Source: Alphaproteobacteria bacterium (lineage in GTDB: Bacteria; Pseudomonadota; Alphaproteobacteria; Caulobacterales; Caulobacteraceae). From it: DNA of 64,000 nt. Of the stretch, positions 53,492 through 62,581 are shown piece after piece. The position numbers were made by a program, and so were the translations under genes. Each line of letters opens with the position of its first letter. Within the stretch, counting starts at the first letter, position 1. The DNA lies in the NCBI GenBank assembly GCA_018820205.1, contig JAHJOK010000006.1:1-64000 (forward strand), given 5' to 3'. The notes below the pieces were generated by a model, which saw only the letters and a program-made list of their open reading frames with translations, did not search any database and had not been told where the DNA came from.

Positions 53492-54943
53492 TTACGCTCG
53501 GGCTGCGCGGATGGCTTCCAGCCGGGCCAGCTTGTCGTGAAGCGCCGCCCAGTCATCGTCGGCGTCAATCGCCGCCCAGATCGCCTCGACTTCGTCGATC
53601 AGCATCTCTTCCGGTTCGGGGCGGGCGAAGATCGGGCTCTCCAGCCGCTCGGGCCGATCCGGCTCGTGCTCGAACAGGGCGAAGCGGAAGGCGTCAAAGG
53701 TCTCGCCCTGCCAGATTTTCGCGCGCGGGCCGGACAGCGCGCGGGCGGAAGACGAGAAGCCGGCAAACCAGTCATGGAACAGCGGTTCCCAGCGGATTTC
53801 CTCGCCCTTTTCGCGCAGCAGGGCCAGGGTCGCGTCCAGCAGCCGCTGATCGGCCGCCTCGCCCAGACTGGTGACGCCCAGCCGCTCCAGAAAGGCGGCG
53901 CGCAGCTCGCGGATATAGGCGGGTCCGAAGCCATTGAGGGCGTCGGTCAGGGGCGCGGGGTCGGCGACCAGTTTCAGGCAACCGGCCAGCTGCGTCAGGT
54001 TCCAGAACACCGCCTCCGGCTGGCGCGCGAAAGCATAGAGACCGGTCTGGTCGAAATAGGCGGCGGTGAAGCCGGGGTCGTACGACGGCAGGAACCGCCA
54101 CGGGCCGTAGTCGAAGCTCTCGCCGGTGACGTTCAGGTTGTCGGTGTTCAGAACGCCGTGGACGAATCCGGCGGCGATCCAGCGCGCGGTCAAGCGGGCG
54201 GAGGCCGCGACGATGGCGGCCAGCAGGGCCGGGGCGTCGCCCGCCGTCACGCCGGGGTGATAGAGTGATCGCACATGCTCGACCAGGGTCTCGACCATGT
54301 CCGTCCGACCGAAGAAGGCGGCGCGCTGAAACGTCCCGAAACGGACATGGCTGTGCTGCAGTCGGACCAGCACGGCCGACCGGGTCGGAGAGGGTTCGTC
54401 CCCGCGTTCCAGCGCCTCGCCGGTCTCGATCAGCGACAGGGCCTTGCTGGTCGGAACGCCCTGACTTTCCAGCATGGCGGCGGCCAGCACCTCGCGCACG
54501 CCGCCCTTCAGCGTCAGACGACCGTCGCCGGAGCGCGACCAGGGGGTCGTGCCGGATCCCTTGGTCCCGAGGTCGAGAAGTCGGCCGTCAGCCCTGTTCG
54601 CCACCGCCTCGCGCGCGGCGCCCGGCGGCTTGAGCGAGGTCTCACGCATCTGCGCCGCCAGGAACCCGCGACCGTCGCCGATGTCGGGGTTGTAGGTGCG
54701 AAACTGATGGCCGTGATAGCGCATTGCGACCGGACCGGGTTGACCGGGCAGGGGCTCGAAGCGGCCGAAATGCGCGACCCACTCGGCGTCGGTCAGCGTC
54801 TCCAGGCCCACGGTCGCGGCGGCGCGGTCGTTGCGAACCCTCAGCAGGGTTTCGGGGAAGCGGGCCGGTCGAACCGCGTCGCCATACTCATCCCCGAGGG
54901 CGAAGAACTGCGGATCGGCACGGTAGTCGGAACTGACGGGCAT
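53492..54943 (-). CDS. selO: SelO/YdiU pseudokinase protein adenylyltransferase
   Basis: 483 aa. AMPylates protein Ser/Thr/Tyr residues with a kinase-like fold that binds ATP upside down. Motifs: MRYHGHQFRTYNPDIGDGRGFLAAQ, LLDLGTKGSGTTPWSRSGDGRLTLKGGVREVL, VRLQHSHVRFGTFQ and GFVHGVLNTDNLNVTGESFDYGPW with the catalytic-loop Asp/Asn. Family members are linked to the oxidative-stress response. The C-terminus has no Cys equivalent of the eukaryotic selenocysteine. Confidence 0.94.
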   Translation of the reverse strand: MPVSSDYRADPQFFALGDEYGDAVRPARFPETLLRVRNDRAAATVGLETLTDAEWVAHFGRFEPLPGQPGPVAMRYHGHQFRTYNPDIGDGRGFLAAQMRETSLKPPGAAREAVANRADGRLLDLGTKGSGTTPWSRSGDGRLTLKGGVREVLAAAMLESQGVPTSKALSLIETGEALERGDEPSPTRSAVLVRLQHSHVRFGTFQRAAFFGRTDMVETLVEHVRSLYHPGVTAGDAPALLAAIVAASARLTARWIAAGFVHGVLNTDNLNVTGESFDYGPWRFLPSYDPGFTAAYFDQTGLYAFARQPEAVFWNLTQLAGCLKLVADPAPLTDALNGFGPAYIRELRAAFLERLGVTSLGEAADQRLLDATLALLREKGEEIRWEPLFHDWFAGFSSSARALSGPRAKIWQGETFDAFRFALFEHEPDRPERLESPIFARPEPEEMLIDEVEAIWAAIDADDDWAALHDKLARLEAIRAARA

Positions 54944-55035
54944 GGGGTGCAGATGCCGATCCCGCGTGACTTTCGCAACAGCAAGTGACGGCGAAGCCTT
55001 GAACCTTTCCTGACGAACGCTAGTCTGGGGGCAGC

Positions 55036-55145
55036 GATCAGGGAGGGTTCAGTCCTTCCCGGGCCGGCGTCGTCCGATGGCGACGAACCCGGTCCGGCGC
55101 CCGTCGATAACCGGGCGCCACGGATTTTGACCTTTTCCAGATTGG
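55036..55145 (+). ncRNA. Structured leader before nhaA, candidate nhaA-II-type RNA
   Basis: Three hairpins in a row precede nhaA. P1: GGGAGG (55041-55046) with CCTTCCC (55054-55060). P2: GGGCCGG (55061-55067) with CCGGTCC (55089-55095), enclosing CGTCG (55068-55072) with CGACG (55081-55085). P3: a perfect 8-base stem GGCGCCCG (55096-55103) with CGGGCGCC (55112-55119). T-rich sequence follows P3, then the GGAGG ribosome site at 55144-55148. Candidate RNA motifs named nhaA-I and nhaA-II were described before nhaA genes, the second in Caulobacterales; I could not check alignment to the model. Confidence 0.55.
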
Positions 55146-55153
55146 AGGCCTCC

Positions 55154-56389
55154 GTGGCGCGCAGGTGGACGCTTGATTTTCTTAAGACCGAGGCCGCTGC
55201 GGGCGCGCTTCTGGGTGTTGCGGCGCTGGCTGCGCTGATCGTAGCCAACTCGCCGCTGTCGGCCGACTATTTCTACTGGCTCAAGAGCGAGCACCTGTTC
55301 CAGGCGGGACCGCTGTCGCTCGAGCTCTCGGTCTCGGAGTGGATCAAGGAAGGCCTGATGGCCATCTTCTTCCTCGTCGTCGGGCTGGAGATCAAATACG
55401 AGATTCGCTGCGGCGAACTCAGCGATCCTAAGAAGCTGGCCACGCCCGTCGTGGCGGCGCTGGGCGGGATGGTGGCCCCCGCGGCGGTCTATCTGCTGTT
55501 TTCCGGCCTGTTCGCCGGTCCGCATCAGGGGTGGCCCATTCCTCTCGCCACCGACATCGCATTCGCCCTGGCGGTCTTCGGCCTGGTGGCGAAGAACCTG
55601 CCGTCCTCGCTGCGCGTGTTCTTGCTGACCCTGGCGATCGTGGACGATCTGGGGGCCATCGCCCTGATCGCCGTCCTGTTCAGTGAAGGCGTCAACTGGG
55701 TGCTGCTGGCCTGGGCGGCTGGTCTGCTGGTCGTCGGCGCCGTCATGGCGCGTCGCCGCGTGGCTGCGCCTTTCTGGGTGCTGGGCTTTGGCCTGGTCTG
55801 GTGGCTCAGCGTGAAGGCTGGCCTGTCGACCTCGCTTGCGGCCGTCGCCTTTGCGTTGATCGTGCCGGTGTCGCCCCGTGCCAGCGATCAGCAAAGCCCG
55901 CTGAAGGAGGCGATGCACGACCTGCACCCCTATGTCGCCTATCTGGTCCTGCCGCTGTTCGCCTTCGCCAAGGCCGGGGTGTCCTTTTCGGGCCTGTCGG
56001 TGGAACAGTTGCTGGCCCCGCTCGTCCTGGGCATCGCCGCCGGCCTGTTCGTCGGCAAGCAGATCGGGGTCTTCGGCGCGGCCTGGCTGGTCTCGGCGTT
56101 GAAGCTCGGAACCAAGCCGACCCAGGCGACCTGGCTGCAGGTTTACGGAGTCAGCCTGCTGTGCGGGGTCGGCTTCACCATGAGCCTTTTCATCGGCGCC
56201 CTGGCCTTTCCCGGCGCGGTGGACTCGCCGCTGCAGGTCGAGGTCAAGCTGGGCGTTCTCATGGGGTCGGTGCTGTCCGCCGTGGTCGGCGCCGTGGTCT
56301 TGTCCATAGCATCCGATCGCCGGCGCAGGTCCAAGGCTACAGTCGAGCCGATTACTGAACCGCAACATGCGAATATTGACCTAAGGTAA
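55154..56389 (+). CDS. nhaA: Na+/H+ antiporter NhaA
   Basis: 411 aa from GTG 55154, chosen because GGAGG (55144-55148) sits 5 bases before it; an in-frame TTG at 55127 lies inside the leader. Twelve membrane helices. The ion-site aspartates are in PLATDIAFALAVFGLV and LTLAIVDDLGAIALIAVLF. GLEIKYEIRCGEL and the C-terminal LLCGVGFTMSLFIGALAF are family blocks. It exports Na+ or Li+ at high pH in exchange for protons. The leader suggests ion- or pH-dependent control. Confidence 0.94.
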   Translation: MARRWTLDFLKTEAAAGALLGVAALAALIVANSPLSADYFYWLKSEHLFQAGPLSLELSVSEWIKEGLMAIFFLVVGLEIKYEIRCGELSDPKKLATPVVAALGGMVAPAAVYLLFSGLFAGPHQGWPIPLATDIAFALAVFGLVAKNLPSSLRVFLLTLAIVDDLGAIALIAVLFSEGVNWVLLAWAAGLLVVGAVMARRRVAAPFWVLGFGLVWWLSVKAGLSTSLAAVAFALIVPVSPRASDQQSPLKEAMHDLHPYVAYLVLPLFAFAKAGVSFSGLSVEQLLAPLVLGIAAGLFVGKQIGVFGAAWLVSALKLGTKPTQATWLQVYGVSLLCGVGFTMSLFIGALAFPGAVDSPLQVEVKLGVLMGSVLSAVVGAVVLSIASDRRRRSKATVEPITEPQHANIDLR

Positions 56390-56598
56390 TCGCAATCTGT
56401 CGCTTTTGCGTCACACAGCCTTCGAACCCAAGGCCGAAACATGGCGTGAGCCGCCCCTTGTCCTTGTCGCATCTCGCGGCTTGGACTAGGCCAAGATCAC
56501 GAGAATCCGACGCTTCGCAAGAAAGCACGGATTGGGAATCAGGAAACGCCGCGACGCACCCCGGAAGGGTTCGGCCGGCCATGAGCCGGGAGCCGTCC

Positions 56599-59196
56599 AT
56601 GCGTCTTACTCAAATTCTCCGTTGCACCGCTTCGACCGCCGTGGTCGGCGCCGTGGCCTTCGGCCTCGCCGGCACGGCTGCGGCGCAGGACGCCCGACAG
56701 TCCACGAGCGTCGATGACATCATCGTCACCGCCCAGAAGCGCGAGCAGAGCCTTCAGGACGTGCCGATCGTGGTCACGAGCCTGTCCGCCGAAGTGCTGG
56801 AAGACGCCGGCGTTCGCGACATCAAGGATCTGCAGATCCTGACGCCGGGCCTGACCGTCACCTCGACCACCTCGGAAGCCTCGACCACCGCGCGTATCCG
56901 CGGCGTCGGCACCGTCGGCGACAACCCTGGCCTGGAAAGCTCGGTCGGCGTCGTGATCGACGGCGTCTATCGCTCGCGCAACGGCGTCGGCTTCGGCGAC
57001 CTGGGCGAGCTGAGCCGCATCGAGGTGCTGAAGGGCCCGCAGGGCACCCTGTTCGGCAAGAACACCTCGGCCGGCGTCATCAACATCCTGACCGAAGCTC
57101 CGTCCTTCACGAACGGCTACGAGCTGGAGCTGACCGGCGGCAACTACGGCCACTACGGCGTTTCCGGTTCGATCACCGGGCCGATCAACGATCAGGTCGC
57201 CTACCGCGTCTATGCCGCCCGTCGTGAGCGCGACGGCTTCTACGACATCAACCTGGGCGACGGTCCGCGCACCGAGACCCAGGACGGCAACCAGGATTTC
57301 TATACCCTGCGCGGCCAGCTGCTGATCCTGCCCAGCGACTCGGCCTCGATCCGCCTGATCGCCGACTATTCCAAGCGTGACGAGTTCTGCTGCGCCGGCG
57401 TGCAGCGCCGCACGGGTCCGACCTATCCGTTCGTGGACGCCCTCTCGACCGGGACCGGCCAGGCGCCGCCCGCCGCCGGCTTCGGCTTCGTTCCCTTCTC
57501 GCGCACCGCGTTCATGAACCGCGGCACCGAGCAGGAAATCGAGGACATGGGCCTGTCGGCGGAAGCCAACATCGACATCGCCCCCTGGAACGCGACCTTC
57601 ACCTCGATCACCTCGTGGCGCGACTGGACGACCCAGAACGGCCAGGACGCCGACTTCACCGGCGCCGACGTCGCCTATCGTCTGAACGACGGCCAGTTCG
57701 GCGCCAGCGTCCGCAACATCACCCAGGAATTCCGCCTGGCCGGCGCCACCGACAATCTGGACTGGCTGGTCGGCTTCTTCGCCACCCGTGAACAGGTTGG
57801 CCGTCAGGACAGCTTCTTCCTCGGCGCAGACTATGCGCCGCTGCTGTCGTTCCAGCTGTCGGCGGCCCTGAACGCCGCCGTTCCCGCCTTCCCTGTCAGC
57901 CCGGGCATCATCCCCTGCTTCACCCGCCCCGGCCAGACGGCGGTCGGTCTGCAGACCTGCCTGGGCACCGGCGGCGCCGTTTCCGGCGGCGGCCCGACCT
58001 TCACGGCGGGTCAGACGTTCGCCGACAATTATTCGCAGCGTTCGGACTCGATCGCCCTGTTCACCAACAACAGCTGGCACGTGACCGAGGCCTTCGATCT
58101 GACCCTGGGCCTTCGTTACACCTACGACGAGAAGCGTCTGCTGGGCGCTCAGCGCAATCTCGGGGCGAATCAGCTGACCTGCGCCGCGGCGCTGGGCAAT
58201 GCGGCGGTGATCACGGGCGTGCTCGGCCCGGCGAACGCTCCGGCCATCCTGGCGCGTCACTGCCTGCCCTGGACCAACCCGTTCTACAACGGCCGCGGCA
58301 TCTCCGAGAAGGTCAACGACGGAACGCTGTCGGGCACGATCAAGGCGTCGTACCGCTTCAACCCGTCGGTCCTGGCCTATGTGTCCTATGCCCGCGGCTA
58401 CAAGAGCTTCGGGTATAACCAGGATCGCGTGCAGAACGGCGTCACGCCGGTCGGTTCGCTGTTCTTCCCGTCGGAAGACGTCGACAGCTACGAAGCCGGC
58501 CTGAAGACGACGCTGTTCAACCGCACCATGCTGTTGAACGCGACCTACTTCGACCAGACGTTCGAGAATTTCCAGCTCAACACCTTCCTCGGCACCGCTT
58601 TCGTGGTGGAATCGATCCCCGAGCTGACCTCGCGCGGCGTGGACGCCGACTTCCTGTGGTTCACCCCGGTCGAGGGGCTCAGCCTGGCCGGCGGCGTGAC
58701 CTATACGGATGCCGAGTTCGGACAGTTCACGGCGGCCGATCTGGCCATCCCCGGAAACTTCGGCGGCCTTTCGCTGCTGCCGGGCGCACGGCCTTCGTTC
58801 GCCCCGGAATGGTCCTATGTCGCGTCGATCAACTTCGATCGCTCGATCGGCAATGGCTTGCGCGCGGGCTTCAGCCTGTCGGGCAAATACCAGACCGACT
58901 ACAACACCGGTTCGGACCTGCTTCCCTTCAAGGAACAGGAAGGCTTCGGGATTCTGAACGGTCGCGTGTCGATCGGTTCGGAAGACGAGCGCTGGACCCT
59001 GGAGGCCTGGGCTCAGAACCTGACCGACGAGGAGTATGTCCAGGTCGCCTACAACGGCTTCCTGCAAGGTGGCGGCTTCCAGTCGACGGCCCAGCCCGAC
59101 GGAACCTTCTACAATCCGGCCGGCGACAGCCAGACCATCGACGCCTTCCTGGGCGCGCCCCGTACCTACGGCGCGACCCTGCGCATCAAATACTGA
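56599..59196 (+). CDS. TonB-dependent receptor
   Basis: 865 aa from ATG 56599, with GGGAG about 6 bases before; ATG 56581 is less likely. A signal peptide ends GTAAAQ. The TonB box lies in SVDDIIVTAQKREQ, the plug in VPIVVTSLSAEVLEDAGVRD and RIRGVGTVGDNPG, and the barrel ends in LRIKY. Extended Ala-rich loops near residues 460-540 contain three Cys (FTRPGQTAVG region) and may bind ligand. The iron or vitamin ligand is unknown. A single gene followed by a strong terminator; upstream 56390-56598 holds no clear Fur or Pho site. Confidence 0.93.
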   Translation: MRLTQILRCTASTAVVGAVAFGLAGTAAAQDARQSTSVDDIIVTAQKREQSLQDVPIVVTSLSAEVLEDAGVRDIKDLQILTPGLTVTSTTSEASTTARIRGVGTVGDNPGLESSVGVVIDGVYRSRNGVGFGDLGELSRIEVLKGPQGTLFGKNTSAGVINILTEAPSFTNGYELELTGGNYGHYGVSGSITGPINDQVAYRVYAARRERDGFYDINLGDGPRTETQDGNQDFYTLRGQLLILPSDSASIRLIADYSKRDEFCCAGVQRRTGPTYPFVDALSTGTGQAPPAAGFGFVPFSRTAFMNRGTEQEIEDMGLSAEANIDIAPWNATFTSITSWRDWTTQNGQDADFTGADVAYRLNDGQFGASVRNITQEFRLAGATDNLDWLVGFFATREQVGRQDSFFLGADYAPLLSFQLSAALNAAVPAFPVSPGIIPCFTRPGQTAVGLQTCLGTGGAVSGGGPTFTAGQTFADNYSQRSDSIALFTNNSWHVTEAFDLTLGLRYTYDEKRLLGAQRNLGANQLTCAAALGNAAVITGVLGPANAPAILARHCLPWTNPFYNGRGISEKVNDGTLSGTIKASYRFNPSVLAYVSYARGYKSFGYNQDRVQNGVTPVGSLFFPSEDVDSYEAGLKTTLFNRTMLLNATYFDQTFENFQLNTFLGTAFVVESIPELTSRGVDADFLWFTPVEGLSLAGGVTYTDAEFGQFTAADLAIPGNFGGLSLLPGARPSFAPEWSYVASINFDRSIGNGLRAGFSLSGKYQTDYNTGSDLLPFKEQEGFGILNGRVSIGSEDERWTLEAWAQNLTDEEYVQVAYNGFLQGGGFQSTAQPDGTFYNPAGDSQTIDAFLGAPRTYGATLRIKY

Positions 59197-59223
59197 TCCC
59201 GGTCCAAACCGGGGCGGAACTGG

Positions 59224-59258
59224 CCGGCCGGGGGGCGACCCCCGGCCGGTTTTTGTTT
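59224..59258 (+). terminator. Strong intrinsic terminator after the TonB receptor
   Basis: CCGGCCGGGGG (59224-59234) pairs perfectly with CCCCCGGCCGG (59239-59249) around a GCGA tetraloop and is followed by TTTTTGTTT. Confidence 0.93.
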
Positions 59259-59441
59259 GAGGCGCCGGGCCCGGACGGAGCCCGAGCTGTTACCACAGGG
59301 TTTGGCGTTCCTTGACGGATCCCGCGACAGGCGTCGCCGCAAAGGCCTGAGCGTCAGCCGGGGAGCCGCTCCGTCACCGGCGCAAACGCAATCGATCGTC
59401 CGCTGGGGCCCGTTGGATCCGCCCAGGGGGCCGAGCGCTGA

Positions 59442-59475
59442 TCCGGGAGCGCGGTCGATGGACCTCGCTCCCGGA
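59442..59475 (-). terminator. Hairpin terminator of the RND operon
   Basis: TCCGGGAGCG (59442-59451) and CGCTCCCGGA (59466-59475) form a perfect 10-base stem with a 14-base loop, just beyond the RND permease stop at 59488. The other 180 bases between the two terminators hold no gene. Confidence 0.65.
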
Positions 59476-59487
59476 CCATGTCGGCGT

Positions 59488-62400
59488 CTACTCGGCGGGG
59501 GCGACTTCCCGCGGCTGGGTCGTGTGCTGGCTGGCGAACATCCCGCCCAGACGTCGACGCAGCCAGCCGGAGATGTCGTCGACGATGGTGAAGATCGGCG
59601 GGATGAACAGCAGCGACAGGAAGGTCGACGAGATCAGTCCGCCGACGACGGCCACGGCCATCGGCTGGCGGAACTCGACATCGGCGCCCCAGCCGATCGC
59701 GACCGGCAGCATTCCGGCGCCCATGGCGAAGGTGGTCATCAGGATCGGACGGGCCCGCTTGTGCGCCGCGTCCATGATGGCCTCCAGCCGCGACATGCCC
59801 TCCTGTTCGGCGATGACGATATAGTCGACCAGCAGAATCGAGTTCTTCGCCGCGATCCCCATCAGCATCAGCACCCCGATCAGTGACGAGATCGAGAAAC
59901 TGGACCCGGCAATCATGAGGGCGACGAAGGCCCCGCCGATGGCCAAAGGCAGGGACGCCATGATGGTGATCGGATAGGCGAAGCTGCGGAACAGCAGCAC
60001 CAGCACCGCGTACATCAGCAGGATGCCGGTCATGAAGGCGATGGCGAACCCGTTGATCATCTCGGCGATGAACTCGGCGTCGCCGGCGGGAACCTGGCGG
60101 ACGCCTTCCGGTAGATTCTGGACCGATGGCAGTTGCTGCACCGCGACCCCGGCCTCGCCGGATCGAATGCCGTCAAGTTCCGCAGTGATCGAGGCGATCC
60201 GCGACCGGTCCTGGCGCAAGACCTGGGACGGACCGGCGCCGAACCGGATATCGGCCACGGCGCTCAGCGGCACGGCGCCGCCGGTGGCTGTCGGCACTCG
60301 CAGGTTCTCGATCACCGACAGGTCCTCGCGGGCATCGCGGGTCAGACGCAGACGGATCGGCACCTGACGGTCGCCCAGATTGTATTTGGGCAGGTTCTGA
60401 TCGACGTCGCCGATCGTGGCGACGCGGACCGCCTGGGAGATGGCGCTGGTCGAGACGCCCATCAGGGCCGCCTGGTCGGGGCGCGGCGTGACCAGAATCT
60501 CGGGTCGGGCGATCGAGGCGGTGTTGACCACATTGGCCAGGCCCGGAACCGTGCGCATCTCGGCCTCGACTGCGCGCGCCGCAGCCTGCAGCGCTTCGCC
60601 GCTGTCGCCCAGGATCGAGAACGTATAGCTGGTGCCGTCGCTGGGCCCGCCGCCCTGATTGGCGATGCCGGCGCCGATGCGGGCGCCCGGAATGTCTTTC
60701 CAGCTGTCCACCATGGTGCGGGCGAACGCCTGTTGGCTAAGCTCGCGGTCGCCCTTGTCGATCAGGTCGGCATAGAGATTGGCCTGGTTGACGTTCTGGC
60801 CCCCGATGGCGGCGAACACCGAAGTGACCTCGGGCCGGGCTCGCAGGTCGCGGGTCAGGCGTTGAACGATGGCGTCCGTCTGGCCCAGGGTCGCGCCGGG
60901 CGGCAGCTCGACCGAGAAGCCGGCCCGGCCGACGTCGCCGCCGGGCTGGAACTCGAACGGCACACGGGTGGCCAGGAATCCGCAGCCGATGAACAGGACC
61001 GTGCCGATGGCGAAGACCTTCCAGCGATTCCTCAGGCTCCAGCCCAGGGACTTCAGATATCCCGCCATCCAGAACGGGTCCCGGTCCTCATGCTTGTGGT
61101 GTTTCAGCAGATAGGCCGCCATCAGCGGCGTCAGCGTCCGCGCCACGACCAGCGAGAAGGCCACGGCGACGCAGGCGGCCAGGGCGAAAGCCTTGAAGAA
61201 CTGACCGATGATGCCCGGCATGAAGCCGACCGGCGCGAACACGGCGATGATGGTGGCCGTCGTCGCGACCACGGCCAGGCCGATCTCGTCGGCGGCTTCC
61301 ATCGAGGCGTTGTACGGCGACTTGCCGTCGCGCATGTGGCGGACGATGTTCTCGATCTCCACGATCGCGTCATCGACCAGAATCCCGATGGTCAGGGACA
61401 GGGCCAGAAGGCTGACCACGTTCAGCGACTGGCCCAGCGGCTCCAGTACGGCAAAGGCTGGGATCAGCGACAGCGGCATGGCCATGGCGGTGATGAAGGT
61501 CGCGCGCCAGTCGCGCAGGAAGATGAACACCACGATCACCGCCAGCACGGCGCCGAGCAGCAGGGCCTCCAGGGAGGCGATATAGCTTTCCTCGATCTGT
61601 TCGACGCTGGCTGTGACCTGTTCGATCTCCAGTTCCGGATGGTCTTCGTCGATCTTGGCGACGGCTTCGCGCACCCGTTCGGCGATCTTGACCTCGGAGG
61701 CCGACCGCGAGCGGAGGAAGTTGAAGGTGATCGCCTCCTGACCGTTGTAGCGGGCCAGGCGACGCGGCTCTGACCAATGATCCTCGACCGTGCCGAGGTC
61801 GCCCAGACGCACGGTCCGGCCGCCGCCCAAGGGGATCAGGGTCTCACGCAACTGCTGGATCGAGTTGGCCGCGCCCAGGGTGCGGATCGACCGCTCGGAT
61901 CCGGAGATCGTCACCCGGCCGCCCGGCTGATCGGAGTTCACGCTGGTCAGAGCCTGACTGACGGACGCCGCCGTCAGCCCGTAGGACGCCAGCCGATCCG
62001 GGTCCAGTTCGACCGCGATCTCGCGGTCCACGCCGCCGGACCGGTTGACCTCTCCCACGCCGCCGATGGCCAGCAGCGTGCGGCTGATGTCGTTATCGAC
62101 GAACCAGCTGATCTGTTCGGGCGTCATCGTCGATGATCGCACCACCCAGGTGATCAGCGCGTCGCCGGTGATGTCGATGCGCTGAACGCTGGGCTCCTGC
62201 ATGTCCTGCGGCAGGTCGGCGCGCAGGCCGCTCATGGCGTTTCGCACGTCGTTCGTGGCGCGCTCGGTATCGGTGCCCAGCTCGAACTCGATCGTGGTCG
62301 ACGACGATCCGTCCGTGATCTGCGAGTTGATGTGGCGCACGCCGGACAGTCCAGCCAGGGAGTCCTCGATCAGCCGGGTGACCTGGATCTCCATCTCCGA

Positions 62401-62571
62401 CGGAGCCGCCCCGGGACGACCCGCATAGACATTGACGAGCGGAAAATCGATGTCCGGATTGTTGTTGATCCGCATGCTGTTGAAGCTGATCAGCCCGGCG
62501 ATCGTCAGCAGGGTGAACAGCAGGATGATCGGGATCGGATTCTTGATCGACCAGGATGAAATGTTGCGCAT
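59488..62571 (-). CDS. RND multidrug/solute efflux permease
   Basis: 1027 aa from ATG 62571; the frame beyond is the adaptor's antisense tail. Twelve membrane helices in two halves with large periplasmic loops. The proton-relay aspartate pair lies in LTIGILVDDAIVEIENIVRHM. SWSIKNPIPIILLFTLLTIAG opens the protein, and the docking region contains VDREIAVELDPDRLASYGLTA. The sequence matches the HAE1/AcrB-like group but the substrate cannot be told. It follows the adaptor gene by 10 bases. No outer-membrane channel or TetR gene is in the window. Confidence 0.94.
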   Translation of the reverse strand: MRNISSWSIKNPIPIILLFTLLTIAGLISFNSMRINNNPDIDFPLVNVYAGRPGAAPSEMEIQVTRLIEDSLAGLSGVRHINSQITDGSSSTTIEFELGTDTERATNDVRNAMSGLRADLPQDMQEPSVQRIDITGDALITWVVRSSTMTPEQISWFVDNDISRTLLAIGGVGEVNRSGGVDREIAVELDPDRLASYGLTAASVSQALTSVNSDQPGGRVTISGSERSIRTLGAANSIQQLRETLIPLGGGRTVRLGDLGTVEDHWSEPRRLARYNGQEAITFNFLRSRSASEVKIAERVREAVAKIDEDHPELEIEQVTASVEQIEESYIASLEALLLGAVLAVIVVFIFLRDWRATFITAMAMPLSLIPAFAVLEPLGQSLNVVSLLALSLTIGILVDDAIVEIENIVRHMRDGKSPYNASMEAADEIGLAVVATTATIIAVFAPVGFMPGIIGQFFKAFALAACVAVAFSLVVARTLTPLMAAYLLKHHKHEDRDPFWMAGYLKSLGWSLRNRWKVFAIGTVLFIGCGFLATRVPFEFQPGGDVGRAGFSVELPPGATLGQTDAIVQRLTRDLRARPEVTSVFAAIGGQNVNQANLYADLIDKGDRELSQQAFARTMVDSWKDIPGARIGAGIANQGGGPSDGTSYTFSILGDSGEALQAAARAVEAEMRTVPGLANVVNTASIARPEILVTPRPDQAALMGVSTSAISQAVRVATIGDVDQNLPKYNLGDRQVPIRLRLTRDAREDLSVIENLRVPTATGGAVPLSAVADIRFGAGPSQVLRQDRSRIASITAELDGIRSGEAGVAVQQLPSVQNLPEGVRQVPAGDAEFIAEMINGFAIAFMTGILLMYAVLVLLFRSFAYPITIMASLPLAIGGAFVALMIAGSSFSISSLIGVLMLMGIAAKNSILLVDYIVIAEQEGMSRLEAIMDAAHKRARPILMTTFAMGAGMLPVAIGWGADVEFRQPMAVAVVGGLISSTFLSLLFIPPIFTIVDDISGWLRRRLGGMFASQHTTQPREVAPAE

Positions 62572-62581
62572 GGCTGCGGTC

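Noticed and set aside
56539..59067. A long frame antisense to the second TonB receptor
   Set aside because: Same codon-bias shadow; composition is repetitive and no motif is present.
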